Source: Mycobacterium sp. M26
GTDB lineage: Bacteria > Actinomycetota > Actinomycetes > Mycobacteriales > Mycobacteriaceae
Assembly: GCF_001494595.1 (NCBI RefSeq)
Contig: NZ_LN929907.1
Coordinates: 1,059,468 to 1,123,467, forward strand
Direction of reading: 5' to 3'
Length of the DNA: 64,000 nt
Shown here: positions 24,679-34,258 of the stretch, one piece after another
Layout: every line of letters begins with the position of its first letter
How positions within the stretch are numbered: the stretch's first letter is position 1
Position numbers and translations under genes: made by a program
The notes under the pieces: model-generated
Told to the model about the DNA's origin: nothing
The model's input: only the letters and a program-made list of their open reading frames with translations
Databases searched by the model: none

Positions 24679-25635
24679 TCAGCTCCAGAGCGTCACGTGA
24701 ACCTTCGGCCGGAACCGGGTCACCCCGACTCCGGTGCCGCGGATCATCGCCTGGGTGCACCGCGGCGTGGTGATGAAGTTCAGCAGCTCGGTGACGGCGG
24801 GCTGGCGGGCCGACGGCGGCAACGTCGAGGCCGACCACTCACCGGACACCTGCAGCCGAGGGCCCTTGATGTGCACCAGGCGGCCCGCTGAAAGGTCTTT
24901 GCCCACAGCGAATCCCACGGCCAGCGACACTCCCCCGACCCGCTGCACCTCCTCCAGTGCGGCGGCGTCACTCTGGAAGATCCGCTGGGCTGACTCCGGA
25001 ATCGCCAACGCCCGCAACAGGCTGCCGATCTCGCCGTCGGCTCCGCCGGCCGACGGGCCCAGCATCCAGTTCTGTTCGCGCAGCAGCGCCGGCGTCGGGG
25101 TACCCGATACCAGGGGGCTGTCCGGCGATGCCACGGTGATGATCTGGTATTTCAGGAATGGCCGCACCGTGATCGCCGCATTGGACTCCGGGGCGGCCGG
25201 CCCCAGCGCGATGTCGACGGCACGGGACTCGATGAGGTCGCGAAACCGGCCGGTGGGGTGCACGCTCAACTCGACCGACAGATCGTCGGCCCGCGAGGAG
25301 AACAGCTCGATCAATCCGGGCGCGGCATGTTCGGCGAACGCACTCGAGGCGGCGATGCGCAGCAGGCGCCTGCCGTGCGCGGCCTCGGTCACCTCGATGG
25401 CGGTCTGCTGCTGTAGACCGAGGATCTCGATGGCGCGGCTGGCCAGCCGCAGACCGCCCGGCGTGAACGCCAGCCCGTTGGCGGTTCTGCTGAACAACGG
25501 GTCGTCGAGTTCCTTACGCAACTGCGCGACGTGCATGGAGATACCGGCGTCGGAAACGCCCAGCTCCTCGGCGGCGGCGCGCACCGAACCCAACCGCACC
25601 ACTGCCGAGAAGGCCCGAAGCTGCGCCGGTGTCAC
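24679..25635 (-). CDS. cutR: LysR-type regulator of CO dehydrogenase (CutR/Rv0377-like)
   Basis: A 318-residue LysR-family protein: an N-terminal winged helix-turn-helix (LRAFSAVVRLGSVRAAAEELGVSDAGISMHVAQL, about 5-40) and a periplasmic-binding-protein-like effector domain (about 90-300). It is divergent from the CO dehydrogenase cluster, the position of CutR in Mycobacterium sp. JC1, where that LysR protein is needed for cut gene expression, and of Rv0377 in M. tuberculosis. Only 23 bases separate its ATG (25635) from the opposite gene's GTG, so its own promoter may lie inside the XdhC-like gene. The inducer is unknown. Confidence 0.85.
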   Translation of the reverse strand: MTPAQLRAFSAVVRLGSVRAAAEELGVSDAGISMHVAQLRKELDDPLFSRTANGLAFTPGGLRLASRAIEILGLQQQTAIEVTEAAHGRRLLRIAASSAFAEHAAPGLIELFSSRADDLSVELSVHPTGRFRDLIESRAVDIALGPAAPESNAAITVRPFLKYQIITVASPDSPLVSGTPTPALLREQNWMLGPSAGGADGEIGSLLRALAIPESAQRIFQSDAAALEEVQRVGGVSLAVGFAVGKDLSAGRLVHIKGPRLQVSGEWSASTLPPSARQPAVTELLNFITTPRCTQAMIRGTGVGVTRFRPKVHVTLWS

Positions 25636-25658
25636 GAATTCAGCCTACGTTTGACAGC

Positions 25659-26828
25659 GTGCAGGATGTCCTCGCGGAACTGGCCGCGGTCTGGCGGGCC
25701 GGCGGCACCGCCGGTGTCGGCACCGTCGTGCGGACCTTCCGGTCGGCGCCCCGCCAACCCGGCGCGGCGATGGTCGTCGCCCCCGACGGTTCGGTCAGCG
25801 GCTCGGTCTCGGGCGGCTGCGTCGAGGGGGCGGTCTACGAGTCGGCCCAGGAGGCCGTCGCGACGGGTGTGCCCCGGCTGGAGCGCTACGGGTTGAGTGA
25901 CGACGACGCGTTCGCGGTCGGCCTCACCTGCGGCGGCATCCTCGACATCTTCATCGAACCCGTGTCGCCACAGACGTTTCCGCAACTCGATGACGTCATC
26001 GAGGCCATCGCCGCGCACCGGCCGGTCGCCGTCGCCACGGTGATCGCCCACCCGGACCCGGCCTGGTTGGGCCGACGGCTGGTCATCGGGCCCGACACCG
26101 CCGACGGCTCGCTGGGATCGGAGCGGGCCGATGACGCCGTCACCGACGATGCCCGCGGTCTGCTCGCCGCCGGGCGCAGCGAGGTGCTGACCTACGGCCC
26201 GGACGGCCAGCGCCGAGGCGAGGGCATGGAGGTTTTCGTGGCCAGCCATGCCCCGCGGCCGCGGATGCTGGTCTTCGGCGCCATCGACTTCGCCGCCGCG
26301 GTGGCCCAGCAGGGTTCGTTCCTTGGGTATCGGGTCACGGTGTGCGACGCGCGTCCGGTGTTCGCGACCAGGGCGCGGTTCCCCACCGCCGACGAGGTCG
26401 TCGTCGACTGGCCGCACCGCTATCTGGCAGCGCAGGCGCAAGCCGGGACGATCGATGCCCGCACGGTCATCTGCGTGCTGACCCACGACGCCAAGTTCGA
26501 CGTCCCCCTCCTCGAGGTCGCGCTGCGCCTGGACGTCGGGTACATCGGGGCGATGGGGTCGCGCCGAACCCATGACGATCGGATGGCGCGACTGCGCGAC
26601 GCGGGCCTCACCGACGCCGAACTGGCCCGGCTGGCCAGCCCGATCGGACTCGACCTGGGCGCCCGTACGCCGGAGGAGACGGCGGTGTCGATCGCGGCGG
26701 AGATCATCGCCCGCCGGTGGAGTGGCGGCGGCCGGCCGCTGTCGGAGATCGACGGACGGATTCACCACGACGACGACGCTAGCCCCTCGCCGCCAGGGGA
26801 GTTAAGCGATCACTTAAGTCGCTATTGA
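25659..26828 (+). CDS. XdhC/CoxI-family molybdoenzyme maturation protein (Rv0376c-like)
   Basis: A 389-residue protein of the XdhC family, which binds and sulfurates the molybdenum cofactor before insertion in xanthine dehydrogenase-type enzymes. The N-terminal XdhC domain has TVVRTFRSAPRQPGAAM and VSGGCVEGAVY, a middle LTCGGILDIFIEP, and the C-terminal Rossmann domain MLVFGAIDFAAAVA leading to IGLDLGARTPEETAVSIAAEI. GTG 25659 is preferred; a GTG ten codons upstream would overlap the LysR start. First gene of the CO dehydrogenase cluster. A second, shorter XdhC-like gene lies at 30653. Confidence 0.87.
   Translation: MQDVLAELAAVWRAGGTAGVGTVVRTFRSAPRQPGAAMVVAPDGSVSGSVSGGCVEGAVYESAQEAVATGVPRLERYGLSDDDAFAVGLTCGGILDIFIEPVSPQTFPQLDDVIEAIAAHRPVAVATVIAHPDPAWLGRRLVIGPDTADGSLGSERADDAVTDDARGLLAAGRSEVLTYGPDGQRRGEGMEVFVASHAPRPRMLVFGAIDFAAAVAQQGSFLGYRVTVCDARPVFATRARFPTADEVVVDWPHRYLAAQAQAGTIDARTVICVLTHDAKFDVPLLEVALRLDVGYIGAMGSRRTHDDRMARLRDAGLTDAELARLASPIGLDLGARTPEETAVSIAAEIIARRWSGGGRPLSEIDGRIHHDDDASPSPPGELSDHLSRY
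26802..26817. promoter_or_regulatory. TTAAG-N6-CTTAA dyad upstream of coxM
   Basis: Five-base perfect arms, AT-rich in a GC-rich setting, 70-85 bases before the coxM ATG and inside the final codons of the XdhC-like gene. A TTGACG box follows at 26825-26830. The T-N11-A shape is compatible with a LysR-type binding site, so it could be a target of the neighbouring CutR-like protein for the structural genes. Confidence 0.35.
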
Positions 26829-26886
26829 CGGTCCGGAGCGGCGGGACCCACACTTGGGGCCCCGCTACCGATGTGAGGTCCGTCAC

Positions 26887-27776
26887 ATGCAAGTACCCGG
26901 TCCCTTCGAATACGAGCGAGCCACCAGCGTCGACCATGCAGTCGGGCTGCTGGACAGATTGGGGGAGGGTGCCTTCATCGTGGCCGGCGGCCACAGCCTG
27001 CTGCCGATGATGAAGCTGCGCATCGCCAACCCCGAGTACCTGATCGACATCAACGACCTGGCCGGCGAACTCGGCTACATCACCGTCGAGCCGACGCTGG
27101 CCCGGCTGGGTGCGATGACCCGGCACCGCGAGGTTCTCGAAGACCCGGCTCTGGCCGCGGCCTGTCCGATCTTCGCCGACGCCGAACGGGTGATCGCCGA
27201 CCCGGTGGTCCGCAACCGCGGGACGGTCGGGGGCTCGTTGTGCCAGGCCGATCCGGCTGAGGACCTGTCGACGGTGTGCGAGGTGCTCGGCGCGGTGATC
27301 GTGGCCCGCGGACCCTCCGGCCAGCGTGAGATCGCGATCGACGATTTCCTGGTGGGTCCCTACGAAACGGCGCTGGCCCACAATGAGATGCTGACCGAGG
27401 TGCGAATCCCGCTGCGACACAACACCTCCAGTGCGTATGCCAAGGTCGAGCGCCGCGTGGGGGACTGGGCCGTCGCGGCCGCGGGTGCCGCCGTGACGCT
27501 CGACGGGGACCAGATCGCGGCGGCCCGGGTCGGCCTGACCGCGGTCAACGGCGACAGCGAGGCACTGGCCGCCGTCACCGAGGCGTTGGTCGGCTCGCCG
27601 CCCACTGAGCAGACCTTCGCCGAAGCCGGGCGGCTCGCGGCGCAGGCCTGCGAGCCGGTCACCGATCAGCGCGGCACCGCCGACTACAAACGCCACCTCG
27701 CCTCCGAACTGACGATCCGAACCCTGCGTACCGCCGTTGACCGGGTGCGCAACATTCCCGAACTGAAGGGGAACTG

Positions 27777-27777
<1 letters not shown>
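26887..27777 (+). CDS. coxM: CO dehydrogenase medium (FAD) subunit
   Basis: A 296-residue flavoprotein subunit that takes electrons from the small-subunit iron-sulfur clusters. FAD motifs are AGGHSLLPMMKLR (AGGxS) at about residues 37-50 and TVGGSLCQADPAED (TxGG) at about 111. The KVERRVGDWAVAAAGAAV segment is typical of CoxM. ATG 26887 begins MQVPGPFEYERA, the usual start. The stop shares one base with the coxS ATG (TGATG), so translation is coupled. Order M-S-L is that of form I CO dehydrogenases; cutB in M. tuberculosis/JC1 naming. Confidence 0.93.
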
Positions 27778-28249
<472 letters not shown>

Positions 28250-28253
<4 letters not shown>

Positions 28254-30637
28254 CCACGATCGAGCGGCCCGAGGACACCGCGAACAACGACGAAAAGCCC
28301 TGCGGCTACGGCCGGATGCTGCGTAAGGAGGACCCGCGGTTCATCCGCGGCAGGGGCACTTACGTCGACGATGTGCAGTTGCCCGGCATGCTGCACCTGG
28401 CGATCCTGCGCTCGCCTTACGCGCACGCCATGATCAACAGCATCGACACCACGGCGGCTCAGGCGCACCCGAAGGTGAAGGCCGTCGTCACCGGTGCCGA
28501 TCTGGCGGCCAAGGGGTTGGCCTGGATGCCGACGTTGTCCAATGACGTCCAGGCAGTACTGGCCACCGACAAGGTGCGGTTCCAGGGCCAGGAGGTGGCC
28601 TTCGTCGTCGCCGAGGATCGTTACTCGGCGCGAGATGCATTGGAGCTCATCGACGTCGACTACGAGCCGCTGGATCCGGTGGTCGATGTTCGTACGGCGC
28701 TGGACCCGTCGTCCCCGGTCATCCGCACCGATCTGGAGGGTAAGACCGACAACCACTGCTTCGACTGGGAGACCGGCGATGCCGCCGCCACCGAGGCCGT
28801 GTTCGCCAAGGCCGACGTGGTGGTCAAGCAGGAGATCGTCTACCCCCGAGTGCATCCCGCGCCGATGGAGACCTGCGGAGCGGTCGCCGATCTCGATCCG
28901 GTGAGCGGCAAGCTGACCCTATGGTGCACCACCCAGGCCCCGCACGCGCACCGCACCGTGTACGCGTTGGTCGCCGGGCTGCCGGAACACAAGATCCGCA
29001 TCATCGCCCCCGATATCGGCGGTGGCTTCGGTAACAAGGTGCCGATCTATCCCGGCTACGTCTGCGCCATCGTCGCCTCGCTGGTGCTGGGTAAGCCGGT
29101 CAAGTGGATGGAGGACCGCAGCGAGAACCTGACCTCCACCGGATTCGCGCGGGACTACGTGATGGTCGGCGAGATCGCGGCCACCAAGGAGGGCAAGATC
29201 CTCGCGATCCGCTCGACCGTGCTGGCCGATCACGGCGCCTTCAACGGTGTCGCCGCCCCGATCAAGTATCCGGCCGGCTTCTTCGGGGTGTTCACCGGCA
29301 GCTACGACATCGAGGCCGCGTACTGCCACATGACCGCCGTGTTCACCAACAAGGCACCTGGTGGGGTGGCCTACGCCTGCTCCTTCCGGATCACCGAGGC
29401 GGTGTACTTCGTCGAGCGGCTGGTCGACTGCCTGGCCTATGACCTCAAGATGGACCCGGCCGAGCTGCGGTTGCGAAACCTGTTGCGACCCGAGCAGTTC
29501 CCGTACAAGAGCAAGACCGGCTGGGTGTACGACTCCGGCGACTACGAGGCCACCATGCGGCTGGCCATGGACATGATCGGCTACGACCAGTTGCGCGCCG
29601 AGCAGGCCGAGAAGCGCAAGCGCGGCGAGCTGATGGGTATCGGCTTGTCGTTCTTCACCGAGGCCGTCGGCGCCGGGCCCCGCAAGGATATGGACATCCT
29701 CGGCCTGGGTATGGCCGACGGGTGCGAGCTGCGGATCCACCCCACCGGCAAAGCAGTGCTTCGGCTTTCGGTGCAGACCCAGGGACAGGGTCACGAGACG
29801 ACGTTCGCCCAGATCGTCGCCGAGGAACTCGGCATCCCGCCCGAGGACATCGACGTCGTGCACGGTGACACCGACCAGACCCCGTTCGGTTTGGGCACCT
29901 ACGGCAGCCGTTCCACCCCGGTGTCAGGGGCCGCGGCGGCGTTGGTGGCGCGCAAGATTCGGGACAAGGCGCAGATCATCGCCTCCGGGATGCTGGAGGC
30001 TTCGGTCGCCGACCTGGAATGGGAGAAGGGCTCATTCCACGTCAAGGGCGATCCGTCGGCATCGGTCACCATTCAGGACATCGCGATGCGTGCGCACGGC
30101 GCCGGTGACCTGCCCGAGGGGATCGAGGGCGGCCTGGACGCCGAGGTCTGCTACAACCCGGAGAACCTCACCTACCCGTATGGGGCCTACGTCTGCGTGG
30201 TCGACGTGGATCCCGGTACCGCCGTGGTCAAGGTGCGCCGCTTCCTGGCCGTCGACGACTGCGGGACCCGGATCAATCCGATGATCATCGAGGGTCAGGT
30301 GCATGGCGGCATCGTCGACGGGATCGGCATGGCGCTGATGGAGATGATCGCGTTCGACGAGGAAGGCAACTGCCTGGGCGGTTCGCTGATGGACTACCTG
30401 ATCCCCACGGCGGTCGAGGTGCCCCATCTGGAGACCGGTCACACCGTGACCCCGTCCCCACATCATCCGATCGGCGCCAAGGGTGTCGGCGAGTCGGCCA
30501 CCGTCGGCTCACCGCCGGCGGTGGTCAACGCGGTGGTGGATGCGTTGGCCCCGTTCGGTGTTCGGCATGCCGACATGCCGCTGACCCCATCGCGGGTATG
30601 GGAGGCCATGCAGGGCCGGGCCACCCCACCGATCTAG
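28250..30637 (+). CDS. coxL: CO dehydrogenase large (Mo-Cu) subunit, form I
   Basis: A 795-residue catalytic subunit oxidising CO to CO2 at a Mo-S-Cu site. The decisive motif is VAYACSFR with Cys377 at 29378-29380: form I CO dehydrogenases carry AYxCSFR, where the Cys binds copper, while form II carries AYRGAGR. Other landmarks are the molybdopterin-binding GGGFGNK, QGQGHETTFAQIVAEELG and the near C-terminal GAKGVGESATVGSP with the conserved Glu. Form I enzymes of mycobacteria oxidise CO down to atmospheric levels. Start GTG 28250, 4-base overlap with coxS. Equivalent to cutA. Confidence 0.96.
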
Positions 30638-30652
30638 CACAGCGCGGAGACC

Positions 30653-31519
30653 ATGAGCATCAGGGAGCGGGCCAGACAACTGCTGGATGAACGCCAGGCG
30701 TTCGTCCACGCCACTGTGGTGCGCGCCCAGCAGCCGACCTCGGCGCGTGCCGGCGACGAGGCCATCCTGCTCGCCGACGGCACCATCGAGGGTTTCGTGG
30801 GCGGCCAGTGTGCGCAGAGTTCGGTGCGGCGAGCCGCCCTGGGTGCCCTGCAGGCCGGTGAGAGCGTGCTGCTGCGGGTGCTCCCCGATGGCGAGGTGCA
30901 CTTCCCGGATGCGCCGGGAGCCTGCGTTGTGGTCAACCCGTGCCTGTCCGGTGGCGCGCTGGAAATCTTTCTGGCGCCGCAGATTCCGGCGCCCTTGGTC
31001 CGCATCTGTGGCACCACGCCGATCGCCGACGCGCTGGCCCGGGTGTGCGGGGTGCTGGGTTATGAGGTGAGTAGTGAGGGCACCTTCGACGGCGCCACAG
31101 CCGTCGTGATCGCCACCCACGGCGGCGCCGAAGCCGAGACCATCCGTGCTGCCCTAGATGCCGGCGTCGGCTACATCGGGCTGGTGGCCAGCCGAACGCG
31201 CGGAGCCTCGGTGGTCGAGGCGATGGGCCTCGACGACGACGAGCGCGCCCGCGTGCACACCCCCGTCGGGTTACCGATCGGCGCGAAAACACCCGCCGAG
31301 ATCGCGGTCTCGATTGCCGCAGAGGTGATCGCCGGGATCCGTACCGGCGGCCTGCCGGTGTCGTCTCACAACCCTTCAGCCACGGCCGTCACCGCCACCG
31401 ACCCGGTGTGCGGTATGACCGTCACGGTGAGCGCCGACACCCCGCATCTGCGCACGGCGGATCAGGACTACTGGTTCTGCTGCCCCGGATGCCGAGACCG
31501 ATTCGCGGCCGTCCCGTGA
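30653..31519 (+). CDS. coxF: CoxF-like XdhC-family protein with a C-terminal YHS domain
   Basis: A 288-residue protein. Residues 1-235 are a short XdhC-type maturation factor (GFVGGQCAQSSVRRAAL, then a Rossmann-like part ending GAKTPAEIAVSIAAEVIAG). Residues about 243-287 are a YHS/TRASH-type metal domain: DPVCGMTV and YWFCCPGCRDRF, with four cysteines in the expected places. In Oligotropha carboxidovorans, CoxF acts in building the Cu-S-Mo cluster. The added metal domain suggests a role in copper delivery to CoxL, which is inference. Start ATG 30653, 15 bases behind coxL; the stop overlaps coxD. Confidence 0.87.
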   Translation: MSIRERARQLLDERQAFVHATVVRAQQPTSARAGDEAILLADGTIEGFVGGQCAQSSVRRAALGALQAGESVLLRVLPDGEVHFPDAPGACVVVNPCLSGGALEIFLAPQIPAPLVRICGTTPIADALARVCGVLGYEVSSEGTFDGATAVVIATHGGAEAETIRAALDAGVGYIGLVASRTRGASVVEAMGLDDDERARVHTPVGLPIGAKTPAEIAVSIAAEVIAGIRTGGLPVSSHNPSATAVTATDPVCGMTVTVSADTPHLRTADQDYWFCCPGCRDRFAAVP

Positions 31520-32406
31520 AGTTCGCCGATCCCGACGACGTCGCCCGCCAATTCGACGACCACGGCTACCTGCTCGATGAGGGCACCGCCTCGGCCTTCT
31601 ATCTGGCGGCCACCCTGCACCGACCGCTGCTGCTGGAAGGCGAACCCGGGGTGGGCAAGACCACAGCCGCCAAAACGCTTGCGGCCGTGCTTGATACGCC
31701 CCTGATCCGGTTGCAGTGCTACGAGGGACTGACGGCGGCTGAGGCTCTGTACGACTGGAACTACCAGCGCCAGCTGCTGTCGATCCGGCTGGCCGAAGCG
31801 CAGTCGTCGACCTTGGCGGAGTCCGATCTCTACACCGAGGACTACCTCGTGGACCGACCGATCCTGGCCTGCGTGCGCCACCGCGGACCGACCCCGCCGG
31901 TGCTGCTGATCGACGAGATCGACCGCGCCGACGACGAATTCGAGGCACTCCTGCTGGAGTTCCTGGGCGAGTCGACGGTAACCGTGCCCGAGCTGGGCAC
32001 CTTCGTCGCCGACAGTCCCCCGATCACGGTGCTGACCTCCAATCGCAGCCGCGACCTGCACGATGCGCTGCGGCGCCGCTGCCTCTACCACTGGATCGAT
32101 TACCCCGAGCCGGCGCGGGCGGCCGCGATCGTGCGCCGCACCGTGCCGGGTGCCACGTCCGCGCTCATCGAGCACGCCACCCAGTTCGTCGGCCGGGTCC
32201 GCCAGCTCGACCTGGACAAGCCGCCCGGCGTCGCTGAGACCATCGACTGGGTGGCCGCATTGGTGGCACTGGGCGTGGGTAACCTCATTACCGCGTCCGC
32301 ATTGACAAGTTTGAGCGCCCTGGCGAAGACCCCCGACGACAGCACGGGTCTGCGTGAGGCGTTCACCGAGTTCCGCACCGAACTGAGCCACGAGGAGAGC
32401 GCATGA
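31516..32406 (+). CDS. coxD: CoxD, MoxR-type AAA+ ATPase
   Basis: A 296-residue AAA+ chaperone of the MoxR/CoxD type: Walker [15 protein letters not shown] at about residues 36-49, Walker B VLLIDEIDRADDEFEALLLEFL, sensor-1 TVLTSNRSRDLHDALRRRC. In O. carboxidovorans CoxD is required to sulfurate the Mo centre of CO dehydrogenase. MoxR ATPases act with a VWA-domain partner, here CoxE. GTG 31516 is the start because it overlaps the coxF stop (GTGA) and gives the family length. Ends in a 4-base overlap with coxG. Confidence 0.92.
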   Translation: MKFADPDDVARQFDDHGYLLDEGTASAFYLAATLHRPLLLEGEPGVGKTTAAKTLAAVLDTPLIRLQCYEGLTAAEALYDWNYQRQLLSIRLAEAQSSTLAESDLYTEDYLVDRPILACVRHRGPTPPVLLIDEIDRADDEFEALLLEFLGESTVTVPELGTFVADSPPITVLTSNRSRDLHDALRRRCLYHWIDYPEPARAAAIVRRTVPGATSALIEHATQFVGRVRQLDLDKPPGVAETIDWVAALVALGVGNLITASALTSLSALAKTPDDSTGLREAFTEFRTELSHEESA

Positions 32407-33071
32407 AGATCGCCAACGAGTTCACCGTCAGCGTCCCCGTCGAGCAGGCGTGGGCCCTGCTCAGCGATATGGAGCAGGTGGTCCCGTTGATGCCGGGCGC
32501 ACAGCTGGTGGGCCAGGAGGGGGAGGACTTCCTGGGCAAGGTCAAGGTCAAGGTGGGTCCGGTCACCAGCGAGTTCAACGGCAAGGCCCACTTCATCGAA
32601 CGCGACGACGCCGCCCACCGCGCCCTGATCGACGGGCGCGGCAAGGAGGCCCGCGGAACCGGGAACGCCTCGGCCGTGGTCACCCTCCAGCTGCATGAGG
32701 CCGGGCCGAACACTCGGGTCACCGTCGACACGGATCTCAAGATCGTCGGCAAGCTGGCGCAGTTCGGCAGCAGCATGCTCCAGCAGGTCTCCGAGAAGCT
32801 GCTCGGCCAGTTCGTCGACGCGCTGGAGGCCAAGCTCGCCGAGGGTAAGGCGCCTGCCGCTCAACCGGCGGCCGAGGCGGCCGCACCGGAAGCCACCCCC
32901 GCACCCACCGTCGAGGCTGCGCCGCGGCTGGCGCCCGCTCCGGAACCCGAGCCCATCGACCTGCTCGAACTGGCCGGCGGCACGGCGGCGACCAAGTACG
33001 CCGCCGTCGGGGTTGCGGCCCTGGTGCTGCTGATCCTGGTGCTGATCTTCCGCAGGCGGCATCGCGCGTGA
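32403..33071 (+). CDS. coxG: CoxG, SRPBCC-fold membrane partner of CO dehydrogenase
   Basis: A 222-residue protein: CoxG-type SRPBCC hydrophobic-pocket domain (1-145; VSVPVEQAWALLSDMEQVVPLMPG is the family opening), a Pro/Ala/Glu linker (about 150-190), and one C-terminal transmembrane helix (YAAVGVAALVLLILVLIF) followed by RRRHRA. The domain faces the cytoplasm by the positive-inside rule. In mycobacteria CoxG has been described as the quinone-handling partner that lets CO dehydrogenase pass electrons to the respiratory chain. Start ATG 32403, overlapping coxD. Confidence 0.93.
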   Translation: MKIANEFTVSVPVEQAWALLSDMEQVVPLMPGAQLVGQEGEDFLGKVKVKVGPVTSEFNGKAHFIERDDAAHRALIDGRGKEARGTGNASAVVTLQLHEAGPNTRVTVDTDLKIVGKLAQFGSSMLQQVSEKLLGQFVDALEAKLAEGKAPAAQPAAEAAAPEATPAPTVEAAPRLAPAPEPEPIDLLELAGGTAATKYAAVGVAALVLLILVLIFRRRHRA

Positions 33072-34255
33072 CCGCACCGGCGCTGCTGCGCGGTGCCGAC
33101 CTCGCCGCCTTCGCGGTGGCCCTGGTCGCCCGGCTGCGCGCCGCCGGGGTCGCGGTGTCGGCCAGCGGCCCCGCCGCTTTCGTCGCTGCCATGCGGGATC
33201 TGGTCCCGGGGTCGCGAACCCGGCTGTACTGGGCGGCGCGGCTGACGCTCATCAATCGGGCCGACGACATCCTGGTGTTCGATCAGGTCTTCGATGCCGT
33301 CTTCGCCGATGCGGTGCTTCCTGTTGATCCGGTTGCGCAGAAGGCGCTGCGCGCCGCCAGTGCCGGGTCTGTACCGACGACCGGTCGATCATCGGGCCCG
33401 CACGCCGACGCCCTGCCCTGGACGACACGGCCCCCGTCGCTGCGCGCAGCCAGCGCTGTCCCCGATGCCGCGGCGATCCCCGATGTGCTGCCCAGCCGCA
33501 TCATTGCCCGCGAGGAGGAGCCGTTCGACCGGTTCGACGATGACGACCTGCGGGTGATCGGACAGTGGCTGGAGCACACGGTCACACGGTGGCCGACCCG
33601 CCGCACCATGCGGACCGAAGTCCACCCGCACGGGCGTCGGATCGATCTGCGGGCGACGCTACGCGACTCGCGGGCTACCGGATGGGAGCCGATGGTCCTG
33701 ACCCGCACCCGGTCGCGGCGTCGGCGCAGACGTCTGGTGCTGGTGTGTGACGTCAGCCGATCGATGCAACCCTATGCCGGTGTGTACCTGCATCTGATGC
33801 GCGCAACGGCATTGCGCCAGGCGGGTTTTCGTCCTGAGGTGTTCGCCTTCTCGACGACTCTGACGCGTTTGACGGCGGTGCTGGCGCACCGCTCGCCGGA
33901 GCTGGCGCTGGCGCGGGCCAACGCCAAGGTCAGCGACCGCTTCGGCGGTACCCATCTGGGCTCCTCTATCGCCGAGTTGCTGCATGCCCCGCACGGCAGC
34001 GCGCTGCGGGGCGCGGTGGTGGTCATCGCCTCCGACGGCTGGGATTCCGACCCGCCCGAGGTGCTCGAGCAGGCGCTGGCCCGGTTGCGGCGCCGAGCCG
34101 CCCACCTGATCTGGCTCAACCCGCGGGCCGCCGCTCCGGACTTTCAGCCGCTGGCCGGTTCGATGGCCGCTGCCCTGCCGTACTGCGATGTGTTCCTGCC
34201 AGCCAATTCGCTTGCAGCACTGCGGGATCTGTTCGACGCGCTTGCTGACCTGTAG
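33068..34255 (+). CDS. coxE: CoxE, VWA-domain protein
   Basis: A 395-residue VWA-containing protein. The N-terminal half is helical and variable; the C-terminal VWA domain (about 215-390) has the MIDAS motif DVSRSMQ, then FGGTHLGSSIAEL and VVVIASDGWDSDPPEVL with the metal-binding Thr and Asp. CoxE-type proteins work with CoxD in installing the active-site metals of CO dehydrogenase. Start GTG 33068, overlapping coxG by 4 bases; last gene of the cluster. The convergent lipase gene begins 4 bases beyond its stop, with no obvious terminator between. Confidence 0.92.
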   Translation: MTAPALLRGADLAAFAVALVARLRAAGVAVSASGPAAFVAAMRDLVPGSRTRLYWAARLTLINRADDILVFDQVFDAVFADAVLPVDPVAQKALRAASAGSVPTTGRSSGPHADALPWTTRPPSLRAASAVPDAAAIPDVLPSRIIAREEEPFDRFDDDDLRVIGQWLEHTVTRWPTRRTMRTEVHPHGRRIDLRATLRDSRATGWEPMVLTRTRSRRRRRRLVLVCDVSRSMQPYAGVYLHLMRATALRQAGFRPEVFAFSTTLTRLTAVLAHRSPELALARANAKVSDRFGGTHLGSSIAELLHAPHGSALRGAVVVIASDGWDSDPPEVLEQALARLRRRAAHLIWLNPRAAAPDFQPLAGSMAAALPYCDVFLPANSLAALRDLFDALADL

Positions 34256-34258
34256 TTC

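Noticed and set aside
28919..29863. Long minus-strand frame within coxL
   Set aside because: Antisense of a gene with decisive active-site motifs; no independent start signals.
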